A stretch of DNA of 49,269 nucleotides from Prevotella sp. (GTDB lineage: Bacteria > Bacteroidota > Bacteroidia > Bacteroidales > Bacteroidaceae): NCBI GenBank assembly GCA_017471245.1, contig JAFUVB010000064.1, forward strand, positions 1 through 49,269, written 5' to 3'. Under the pieces are notes generated by a model that was not told where the DNA came from, searched no databases, and saw only the letters and a program-made list of their open reading frames with translations. This document shows, piece after piece, positions 42,858 to 49,269 of the stretch (positions are counted from its first letter, which is position 1; every line of letters begins with the position of its first letter). A program made the position numbers and the translations under genes.

Positions 42858-42930
42858 CACCGGATTAATAACAAATACATAATTTTTTGCCTATCGGAAC
42901 AATGTTACTTCAATAACCAAATTTCAAATA

Positions 42931-43527
42931 ATGGAAAAGTTGCAGGAAATGACTGACGAACAGTTGGCCATTGCGTATATTGAAGGAAACAACAGGGCGT
43001 TTGATTTGCTATTATCGCGCACTCAGTCTAAATTATTTTCATATATCCTGTTCATCGTGCATGATCAGGAGATGGCTAACGACATCTTCCAAGAGACATT
43101 CGTGAAGGCGATCACCAAGCTGCATCAGCGGAAATATACCGATTCGGGCAAGTTCTCGGCATGGCTGATGCGCATTGCCCATAATGTGATTATGGACTGG
43201 TATCGCGACCAGAAGAACCTGAACATCGTGGAACCCACCGAGGGAAATGATCTCTCGAACATCAAATCGTCGGAACTGCTCGACGTGAACGTGGAGAATC
43301 AGTTTGTGAACAATCAGGTGATGGACGATGTGAGGAAGATGATGAACCTGTTGCCGGCACCTCAGCGCGAAGTGGTGTATATGCGCTACTACCAGGAACT
43401 GTCGTTCAAGGAGATTGCCGAGACAACGGGCGTGAGCATCAACACATCGCTCGGGCGGATGAGATATGCGCTTATCAACATGCGCCGAATGGCAAGAGAG
43501 CATCATCTGGCGCTCGATCTTGCTTAG
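42931..43527 (+). CDS. ECF-type RNA polymerase sigma factor
   Basis: 198 residues with the two-domain layout of ECF sigma factors. Region 2 (about residues 17-90) has YSYILFIVHDQEMANDIFQETFVKA-like core binding and the -10 recognition helix SAWLMRIAHNVIMDWYRDQKN; region 4 (about 125-185) has LPAPQREVVYMRYYQELSFKEIAETTGVSINTSLGRMRYALINMRR, a clear helix-turn-helix. No anti-sigma factor gene adjoins it, unlike most ECF pairs; a terminator follows at once. It therefore may be regulated at the level of its own promoter or be constitutive. Confidence 0.92.
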   Translation: MEKLQEMTDEQLAIAYIEGNNRAFDLLLSRTQSKLFSYILFIVHDQEMANDIFQETFVKAITKLHQRKYTDSGKFSAWLMRIAHNVIMDWYRDQKNLNIVEPTEGNDLSNIKSSELLDVNVENQFVNNQVMDDVRKMMNLLPAPQREVVYMRYYQELSFKEIAETTGVSINTSLGRMRYALINMRRMAREHHLALDLA

Positions 43528-43558
43528 AAAAAGTGCTGAAGCTGCGACTTTCTGCATC

Positions 43559-43620
43559 ATTCTCATGTCTGTATTCCTGCTGGTATGAACCGCCGGGAAT
43601 GCTGACATGAGAATTTTTTG
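43559..43620 (+). terminator. terminator after the sigma factor
   Basis: ATTCTCATGTC (43559-43569) and GACATGAGAAT (43604-43614), a perfect 11-bp stem with an inner ATTCC/GGAAT pairing, followed by TTTTTT. Confidence 0.9.
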
Positions 43621-43632
43621 GCATATAAGCCT

Positions 43633-44283
43633 CTACAATTGTTTCAGTTCGTGAATGGTCTGATAAGGATCCTTTGCCTTGAACACATAGCTGCCGCTCA
43701 CCAATACATCCACGCCGGCTGCCACAAGTCGTGGCGCCGTTTCTGCCTGAACGCCTCCGTCAACCTCGATGAGTGCGCGCGAGCCGCTCTGAGCAATCAT
43801 TTCCTTCAGCCGTTTCACCTTGGCAATGGTGTTCTCGATGAACTTCTGACCGCCGAAACCCGGATTCACGCTCATCAGCAGCACCATGTCGATGTCGCCC
43901 AGTATGTCTTCCAGCACGCAAACGGGCGTGGAGGGATTGAGCGTCACTCCCGCTTTCATGCCAGCATCATGTATTTCCTGAACGGTGCGGTGCAGGTGTG
44001 TGCACGCCTCATAGTGAACGTTCATCATCATGGCACCGGTCTTTGCAGTCTGAAGAATGTATCTTTCGGGTTTCACAATCATGAAATGCACGTCAAGCGG
44101 CTTCTTGCAAATCTTTGCCACAGCCTCCAAAACGGGAAAGCCGAAAGAGATGTTCGGCACGAAAACGCCATCCATGATATCCATGTGGAGCCAGTCGGCC
44201 TCACTGTTGTTGATCATTTCGATGTCGTCGTGCAGGTTCAGGAAGTTGGCTGCAAGCAAGGATGGAGAAACGATTGTTGCCAT
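43633..44283 (-). CDS. rpe: ribulose-phosphate 3-epimerase
   Basis: 216 residues, a full TIM barrel of the RPE family, which interconverts ribulose 5-phosphate and xylulose 5-phosphate in the pentose phosphate pathway. Landmarks: VSPSLLAANF at the start, LHMDIMDGVFVPNISFG with the metal-binding residues, DVHFMIVKPE, MSVNPGFGGQKFI, and EVDGGV plus the phosphate loop VSGSYVFK. It follows a 56-residue ORF by 3 bp on the same strand, likely co-transcribed. Confidence 0.96.
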   Translation of the reverse strand: MATIVSPSLLAANFLNLHDDIEMINNSEADWLHMDIMDGVFVPNISFGFPVLEAVAKICKKPLDVHFMIVKPERYILQTAKTGAMMMNVHYEACTHLHRTVQEIHDAGMKAGVTLNPSTPVCVLEDILGDIDMVLLMSVNPGFGGQKFIENTIAKVKRLKEMIAQSGSRALIEVDGGVQAETAPRLVAAGVDVLVSGSYVFKAKDPYQTIHELKQL

Positions 44284-44286
44284 GGT

Positions 44287-44457
44287 TCAGTTCAGACTAT
44301 ACAATTCATACTTCCCGTTCAGCTCGATGGAACGGCAGCTGTAGGCTATTTGTCGGATAATGTTCAGCGTCTGTTCAGACGGTCTGGTTTCTTCTGGAGT
44401 AAAATACTGCATAGGCATTCTTTTAAATGTTTCTATCTCTATAACGCAGTTGTTCAT
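44287..44457 (-). CDS. 56-residue hypothetical protein upstream of rpe
   Basis: ATG 44457 to TGA 44289-44287, ending 3 bp before rpe. The protein starts MNNCVIEIETFKRMPMQYFT and continues PEETRPSEQTLNIIRQIAYS, a protein-like mix of charged and hydrophobic residues with a predicted helix (QTLNIIRQIAYS). No domain recognised, no signal peptide. The tight spacing to rpe argues that it is translated. Below the size limit of usual gene tracks. Confidence 0.62.
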   Translation of the reverse strand: MNNCVIEIETFKRMPMQYFTPEETRPSEQTLNIIRQIAYSCRSIELNGKYELYSLN

Positions 44458-44502
44458 GATTTATTTCACCATTTGCATTTTTTTATTCATTCTTTTAGCA
44501 AA

Positions 44503-47157
44503 TCATAATTCTTCCAACAGATACTGTTCCTTTTCTTCTGCCGTAAACGGGCGGTTGCTGAACCGTTCCCGCTGTTCGTCAATGAGTTCCTGCAAGGTGG
44601 GATGGTGCCAGAGGTAGATGGACTGACCGAGATGTGTGTAGATAGAGTGTCCGTCTGAGCTGAAACGAGCCCCCAGCACTTCTGTCTGATAGTCAATCAG
44701 CAGTTTACCGGTAGCCACGTCGTACACCTCGATGCAACCTTTGTTGGTGTCGGTGATCAGTGTCCTTCCGTCGGGACTGAACGACAGGTGCTCCGTTTTT
44801 TCCACCATTATCTTGCGGATAGTCTCCAATGTGGATGTATCCATGATGTGGATGCCATCTTTGAAGTGCATTGCCATGAGTGCTCCATCCGGACTATAGG
44901 CGATGTTACTGTCTATGGAGTAGCCCTCAACCTCAAATTCCCGGAACGTTTCTGTCTCGATATCCCACACGAGATTTATGTAACCATCCCAGTTACTCCC
45001 CTCTGCTGCAATGTGGCGATTGTCGGGCGAGAAGGAAACAGTTGTGAAAAAAGTGGGCTCTATCCGGGGATTCTTCCCCTTCATGTCCTCTCTCAGGATT
45101 TTCGTTTTGCCGCTTTTCAGGTTCCAAAGGTAGAACCTGCCCCAGTGGGAAGCTGCGAACCATTGGTTGTCGTATGAGAACATGAAGTTCTTCAGGTCGT
45201 CGGCCGTGGCTGGCAGTTCATGCAGGATGTCGCCGTTCCAGGCATCTGCCACAATGATAGTGCCGTAGATCACTCCCGGTTCTGGGTCAGGGCTTCCGTT
45301 CTCGCGCCAATCCGGTCTTTCCTTGAAGTAGGCGATCAAACTGCCATCGGGGCTTAGGGCGAGGTAATTCTCATATTCGAAGTATCCGTCTTGCTTTTGT
45401 TTCGACACGAGGGTGCCATCGGCGGTGTTCCATATCATCTTCCAGGCACAGTGGTCGCTGATGTTCCATGAGTAGGCAAGCAGTTGCTGGCGGTCGGGAG
45501 AGAAGTGCGACAGGTAGGGATAGGAATCCCCGTCGGTGTATTCCGTGATGAACGGTTTCTGATGCCATCTTCTTATATAGATACAGAACTCACCCTCACA
45601 TACAAGGCGGCTGTTGTCGAGCGTCACGTGGCATGTACCCGGCAAGTCGTTTCCCACCATCAGCAGCTGCTCGCCTGTTTCCATATCCCACAGGGCAGAG
45701 CCCGAGTTTAGGGAATAGGTGGAAAATGCCTTTCCGTCGGCACTGAACCTTATCGTGAAAATGTCAGGAATAGGGAAAGATTTGTAGTGCCGGAACGGGT
45801 CTATTTCCCATATCTTTACTTCCTCCTCGGTCGTGAAGATGATTTTCTTTCCGTCGGGACTCACGTGGAAAGGCCAGCCGAAGAGCGTACTCTTGTCAGA
45901 CAGCTTCATCCCCGTGGCGGTCATCCATGAGGCAACGCCATACTCGCTTGCCATATAAATCTTGGAGCCGTCTCCGTTAAAGAATATCGGACCGGAGCTC
46001 TCATTTTTCAATGGAATGCTGCGCTTGAGCTTACGCGTGCGCGTGTTCCATATCATGATCTGGCTTTTCTGTTGCATAGCTATCAATTTGCTGTCAGGAC
46101 TGAACGCGAGATAGTTGGAATGGTAATAGTTGATGCCGGCATTGGCGAGGAGGATGCAGCCTGCCATCTGTCCGCTCTCCACATCCCAGAGGATGAGAGA
46201 CTTGTCTACCGATACGGTGGCTATCAACCGGTCGTCGGGACTGATGGCAATGTCGGATATCATGGGCTGATGGGATTGCAGGGTATGGATGATTCCGCCC
46301 GAAGAAAGGTCGTAAACGAGTGTCCTGCCGTCGTGCAGGGCGACGGCGCACCACTTTCCGTTGGCTGCAATCCTCATGTGCTGTACACTCTTAGGCAGAT
46401 GGATGATGGCATCTTCGCTGGCTGCTGCCATGCGCAATGCCGCTTCTGCTTGTGCCACATAGGGGCGGTCGGGCTCAGAAAGGTTCTTGGGCAATGCCTC
46501 CAATGCCAGCAACCGGGCGGTGAAAGAATCGCCTTGCTTGTTCACGGCGATGGCTTTCTCGGCGAGGAAGAAGCTCTGCACCTTCTGCAAGTGGTTGCGC
46601 TCTCTGAGGATACGCTCCTTTTCTTCCTCCTCGGCGCGCAGGTAGCGCTGCCACAGTTTGTCAATCCGCAGCCCCAGCATGGCGGCCACCAGTTTCACGG
46701 CAGCATAGTCGCGGCTCAGTTCGTTCACGTTGGCACCGAGCTTTTCCTTGTTTTCCGTTATCCTTAGCAGGCTTTCGGGCAGGCACTCCTCTTCCTTGTT
46801 GTCGGCGTGGGGGATGCCTTCCACGATGAAGGGGATTACTCCCGATTCCCCGTTATAGTGGGCGAATGTCTGTATTTCCAGGTCAACCCACTTCGATTTT
46901 ACGGCGTTTGGCGAGCAAATCACTATCAGGAAGCGCGATGCTTTGAGGGCTTTCTCGATGTTTTCCGAGAGATAGCCCGGCTCCAGGTCGGTCACATCGC
47001 GGAAGATGGGGCGCAGATGGGTGGGCAGGTCGGGGCGTTCCTCCCTCACGTATGCCGGCAACTGATAGAATTCCAGTTTGTTTTGCAGCCACTCTGCCCA
47101 TTTCTCGTCTTTCCTGCTGTAGCTGATAAAGGCAAGATACTCTTTCTTTTCTTTCAT
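44503..47157 (-). CDS. TIR-WD40 repeat protein
   Basis: 884 residues. The TIR domain (about 1-155) begins LAFISYSRKDEKWAEWL, has the loop FRDVTDLEPG and the pair WVDLE with Glu94 where the catalytic glutamate of NADase TIRs sits. A helical region (about 170-265; RYLRAEEEEKERIL, then a repeat-like stretch with ARLLALEALPKN) follows, and residues about 270-870 form WD40 repeats (ISPDDRLIATVSVDKSLILWD, FSPDSKLIA, FSADGKAFSTY, LSPDGSLIAYF and others). TIR fused to WD40 is known in Bacteroidetes and cyanobacteria; TIR domains often cleave NAD or make signals in anti-phage or cell-death systems. Its ATG overlaps the stop of the RyR gene (ATGA), so the two are translated together. Confidence 0.88.
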   Translation of the reverse strand: MKEKKEYLAFISYSRKDEKWAEWLQNKLEFYQLPAYVREERPDLPTHLRPIFRDVTDLEPGYLSENIEKALKASRFLIVICSPNAVKSKWVDLEIQTFAHYNGESGVIPFIVEGIPHADNKEEECLPESLLRITENKEKLGANVNELSRDYAAVKLVAAMLGLRIDKLWQRYLRAEEEEKERILRERNHLQKVQSFFLAEKAIAVNKQGDSFTARLLALEALPKNLSEPDRPYVAQAEAALRMAAASEDAIIHLPKSVQHMRIAANGKWCAVALHDGRTLVYDLSSGGIIHTLQSHQPMISDIAISPDDRLIATVSVDKSLILWDVESGQMAGCILLANAGINYYHSNYLAFSPDSKLIAMQQKSQIMIWNTRTRKLKRSIPLKNESSGPIFFNGDGSKIYMASEYGVASWMTATGMKLSDKSTLFGWPFHVSPDGKKIIFTTEEEVKIWEIDPFRHYKSFPIPDIFTIRFSADGKAFSTYSLNSGSALWDMETGEQLLMVGNDLPGTCHVTLDNSRLVCEGEFCIYIRRWHQKPFITEYTDGDSYPYLSHFSPDRQQLLAYSWNISDHCAWKMIWNTADGTLVSKQKQDGYFEYENYLALSPDGSLIAYFKERPDWRENGSPDPEPGVIYGTIIVADAWNGDILHELPATADDLKNFMFSYDNQWFAASHWGRFYLWNLKSGKTKILREDMKGKNPRIEPTFFTTVSFSPDNRHIAAEGSNWDGYINLVWDIETETFREFEVEGYSIDSNIAYSPDGALMAMHFKDGIHIMDTSTLETIRKIMVEKTEHLSFSPDGRTLITDTNKGCIEVYDVATGKLLIDYQTEVLGARFSSDGHSIYTHLGQSIYLWHHPTLQELIDEQRERFSNRPFTAEEKEQYLLEEL

Positions 47158-47450
47158 GCTTTCACAATTTTGAATCCCGATTTCAGAATCACTTTCAGCG
47201 TTTCCTCAGATGACCTGCGGTCGTAAACCTTCTCTTCCTCCGGCAGTTCCTCGTATGCCACGAGGCAGGGATGCTGTTTCAGTTCGTCGTTGCGCTTCTC
47301 GCCGTAGCTCCAGCCTTGGCGCAAACGCTCCTCAGCCCACAGTTCGTGAACGTTCTTGGCCATCATCTCTAACAGCGGTTTCAGCGATTCGGGCAGTTCC
47401 ACATCCGATGTGTCGATGGGATGAGGCATGTAGTTGTCTTTTGTCTTCAT
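47154..47450 (-). CDS. stand-alone RyR-domain protein
   Basis: 98 residues. Residues about 31-93 (NVHELWAEERLRQGWSYG, NDELKQHPCLVAYEELPEEEKVYDR) match the RyR domain, first seen as a repeat in ryanodine receptors and common in prokaryotes fused or adjacent to signalling and conflict proteins. The start at 47450 follows the upstream stop by 2 bp; the long frame to 47624 overlaps the neighbouring gene out of frame and is rejected. No other domain. It probably binds a small molecule or protein and passes the signal to the TIR-WD40 protein; that role is inferred from gene order. Confidence 0.86.
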   Translation of the reverse strand: MKTKDNYMPHPIDTSDVELPESLKPLLEMMAKNVHELWAEERLRQGWSYGEKRNDELKQHPCLVAYEELPEEEKVYDRRSSEETLKVILKSGFKIVKA

Positions 47451-47452
47451 TG

Positions 47453-49269
47453 CTATGATGATTTGTTGATAAGCAGTTCCACGGTTTTTTCCATCACGTT
47501 GTAGTCGTAGTCTTGAATTTCCGGCGACAGTTCGTGCCACGGGCGCAGGCAAGTATGCGTTTTTTTCACCTCGTTGTCTTCGTCGCCGCAAACATATCCC
47601 AGCATCTCGTGCGAGGCAACCCATCTCAGGTGCTCACAAACAGCCATGTTTCTGATCACTTGCTGCATGGGCATTTGCTGCAGCAGCTGCTCGTCTTTCA
47701 CGTATTCAGGCTTTTCTTCCGAATTGAAAGAGTTGATGAAGTCGAGCAATGCCTTCTTTTCCTGCTGCTCATTGCTGAGCTGTGCCGCCGGGGCGTATAG
47801 CGCCTTTGCCTCTTCCATGGTAAGTCCGATGAGCTTGAGCTTCGTTCTTGCGTGCTGGCTGTTGGCAATGTCCTGACTTTCGCGGCGTATCAAGGCGTTG
47901 ATTTGCGCGATGGTGATTGCCGTTTTGTCGGTATTGATTTCATGCCTTGCGTCCCATGTCTTGCGGTTTTCTTCCTTTGAGGCAGAAAGGTTGTACTTGC
48001 TGTAGTATTGCATGGCCTCTTGAATGGTGTCTTCTGCCACGATATGCTCATAGGTATACGTGTCCTGTTGGTTGCCGAACACCACGATGTGTTCCAATTT
48101 CTTGCCATTGCGGTCGCAGATACCGCTCTTTTCGTTGTAGAAGGAGGCAATTTGGCGGAGCTTGCTCTCGTTTCCCTGCTGGTGTGAACGGATGAAAATC
48201 TTGAAGTGCTCCATGTCTTTTCCGTCAATTCTGCATGCCGTTTCAAACAGGTCGATGGCGAGTTGTATGTTTTCATCGTCATTTCCTAATGCGATGCATA
48301 CATAGTTCAGTTGGGGCAGGATGGTGTTTGTCCACGTCCAGAATTGCGGATCCTTGGTGGAATATTGCAGCAGTTCCACCTCGTTGTTGCCTTTGAGGGC
48401 AGGCATGTTGTGGTAGAAGTCGCCTCTGAGCGTGTCCATCCGGCTGTCGATGGCGTAGCATCTTACCGGGCACTTGTCGCCTTTGCTGTTGGGAAAAGCA
48501 CTGAATTCATAGAGGAAACGCAGCATGTCGCGCCCTGTTTCGCCAAATCCCACGATGAGCGAAATGAAGGGATTGCTGACCGTGGCTTGTGCCGTGTCGG
48601 GCGAAACGAAGCTTACGGGCTGGTATTCCACATGGTTCTTCAGTTGGTTCACTGCCAGTTCAGAAGAGTCGATGATGTGTATGTTCGGGTGAACGGTGCC
48701 ACCTTTCACATACGCCATCTTCTCTATCGCCCCGTTGGAGTCGGTTTTTCGGGCGTGGCAATAGATGTCTATCGATTTGCCTACGGTGCAGATGTCGTCG
48801 GCAAGGAAGTTCACCACCGACTTGATGTTGTCGTCCTCGTTGTCAGAAAGGAAGTAAGCGCGCACCTTATGGTGGTTTTTCATCAGCTGTCGCAGCCCGT
48901 GAAGTCCCAGTTTGTCTAACAGTTTATCATCAGCATTGTCTTCAGTGGCAGGGTGGTGGTTGGCATTTTGCAAAACATACCTGATGTCGGACAGCTGGTT
49001 AACGTATTCCCGCTTGTAGGGAAATATGCCGAATATCTGGCTGAGGCTTGCCGGTTCGGGCGATACGATGTCGTTTTGGGGCATGTCAACGAACACGAGA
49101 TGGTTCGCTTTGCGATATTCCCGTTTGCCGGTGATGCTCTTTGCAAGAAGCAGCGTGGGCTCGTTGAAGCCGAAGAACACGTTCAGCGTCTTCCCTTTGA
49201 ACAGCCTTTGCCGCGTGATTCTACAGAAAAAGCCTTCAATGTTCCAGCATTGGCACCAGAACCACGACT
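47453..49269 (-). CDS. Rossmann-RyR protein, 5' end outside the window
   Basis: The reading frame is open to the window edge (605 codons), so the true start lies beyond 49269; the GTG at 49180 is not a convincing start. A first nucleotide-binding fold of TrkA-N style begins LNVFFGFNEPTLLLAKSI and continues NHLVFVDMPQND; a second follows in the middle (SLIVGFGETGRDMLRFLYEF, then YAIDSRMDTL). The C-terminal part (about the last 65 residues) has AVCEHLRWVASHEMLGYV and a tail like an RyR domain. It is the first visible gene of an operon with the RyR and TIR-WD40 genes, 2 bp apart. Likely an NAD(P)- or nucleotide-sensing component. Upstream hydrophobic/aromatic residues (WFWCQCW) hint at a membrane segment before the window edge. 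Confidence 0.78.
   Translation of the reverse strand, partial: SWFWCQCWNIEGFFCRITRQRLFKGKTLNVFFGFNEPTLLLAKSITGKREYRKANHLVFVDMPQNDIVSPEPASLSQIFGIFPYKREYVNQLSDIRYVLQNANHHPATEDNADDKLLDKLGLHGLRQLMKNHHKVRAYFLSDNEDDNIKSVVNFLADDICTVGKSIDIYCHARKTDSNGAIEKMAYVKGGTVHPNIHIIDSSELAVNQLKNHVEYQPVSFVSPDTAQATVSNPFISLIVGFGETGRDMLRFLYEFSAFPNSKGDKCPVRCYAIDSRMDTLRGDFYHNMPALKGNNEVELLQYSTKDPQFWTWTNTILPQLNYVCIALGNDDENIQLAIDLFETACRIDGKDMEHFKIFIRSHQQGNESKLRQIASFYNEKSGICDRNGKKLEHIVVFGNQQDTYTYEHIVAEDTIQEAMQYYSKYNLSASKEENRKTWDARHEINTDKTAITIAQINALIRRESQDIANSQHARTKLKLIGLTMEEAKALYAPAAQLSNEQQEKKALLDFINSFNSEEKPEYVKDEQLLQQMPMQQVIRNMAVCEHLRWVASHEMLGYVCGDEDNEVKKTHTCLRPWHELSPEIQDYDYNVMEKTVELLINKSS

Larger units (their letters stand above)
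41075..42930. other. long non-coding region with repeats and a riboswitch
   Basis: About 1.85 kb. From left to right: operon promoter, a 22-bp array (41222-41353), the 375-bp element copy B, a 22-bp array (41865-41952), a 9-bp array (41957-42001), another 22-bp array (42274-42361), a terminator, a tiny ORF, a cobalamin riboswitch and two divergent promoters. No protein gene longer than 17 codons is convincing. Confidence 0.75.

Noticed and set aside
43618-44508. 296-codon plus-strand frame opposite rpe
   Set aside because: Antisense to a full rpe gene and to the small ORF upstream of it.
47451-47624. N-terminal extension of the RyR protein
   Set aside because: It overlaps the Rossmann-RyR gene in another frame and has an Arg/Gly-rich, non-natural sequence; the ATG at 47450 is well placed.
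49178-49180. GTG start of the Rossmann-RyR gene
   Set aside because: The frame stays open upstream to the window edge with plausible protein sequence, and the GTG falls inside the first nucleotide-binding fold.

Overview
The window looks like a chromosomal segment of a Bacteroidales bacterium, most likely Prevotellaceae (Prevotella/Segatella-like). The basis is the repeated Bacteroidetes promoter form (TTTG or TTG, about 20 bp, TAnnTTTG) in front of many genes, the lack of strong Shine-Dalgarno sites, a BspA-type surface protein, several secreted proteins with a short C-terminal tail resembling type IX secretion sorting tails, a pectin degradation cluster, and a Bacteroidetes-style glycogen operon. 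The species assignment is inference.

Layout. Positions 1-1450 hold a DUF47 phosphate-transport accessory gene and a half-size PiT-like membrane protein. guaA follows. Directly at the 3' end of guaA sits an integrated element of about 8.6 kb (3451-12044), bounded by a repeated guaA 3'-end core. It carries a tyrosine integrase, several small proteins, a BspA leucine-rich-repeat surface protein, a serine recombinase with iteron-like repeats, a WYL_2/DUF2693 protein and a 429-residue protein with family-A DNA polymerase palm motifs but no visible exonuclease domain. From 12176 the core chromosome resumes: a small lipoprotein, a metal-linked operon (141-residue secreted protein, TonB-dependent receptor, HMA/Cys-rich protein), mscL, gapA, miaA with an overlapping lipid-kinase-like gene, and a three-gene glycogen operon (debranching enzyme, GT4 glycosyltransferase, GH57).

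From 26770 to 41074 all genes are on the minus strand: a GH3 beta-glycosidase, a giant pectinesterase, an OB-domain secreted protein, a PL1 pectate lyase, and a GH28-GH105 fusion whose stop overlaps the start of the pectate lyase. Together these can de-esterify, cleave and trim pectin to unsaturated and saturated galacturonides. After a long non-coding stretch containing a cobalamin riboswitch with no recognisable downstream gene come an ECF sigma factor, rpe with a 56-residue ORF just upstream, and a three-gene unit that runs off the window: a double-Rossmann/RyR protein, a stand-alone RyR-domain protein, and a TIR-WD40 protein. The last unit is the best candidate for a little-described conflict or signalling system.

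The intergenic DNA is unusually structured. Five loci hold tandem arrays with an exact 22-bp period (a sixth has a 44-bp period), three also have 9-bp arrays, and a roughly 375-bp element occurs twice in inverted orientation 23 kb apart, each copy next to a 9-bp and a 22-bp array. A separate 121-bp hairpin repeat occurs twice with its loop in opposite orientations. All family assignments were made by reading motifs; no search was run.
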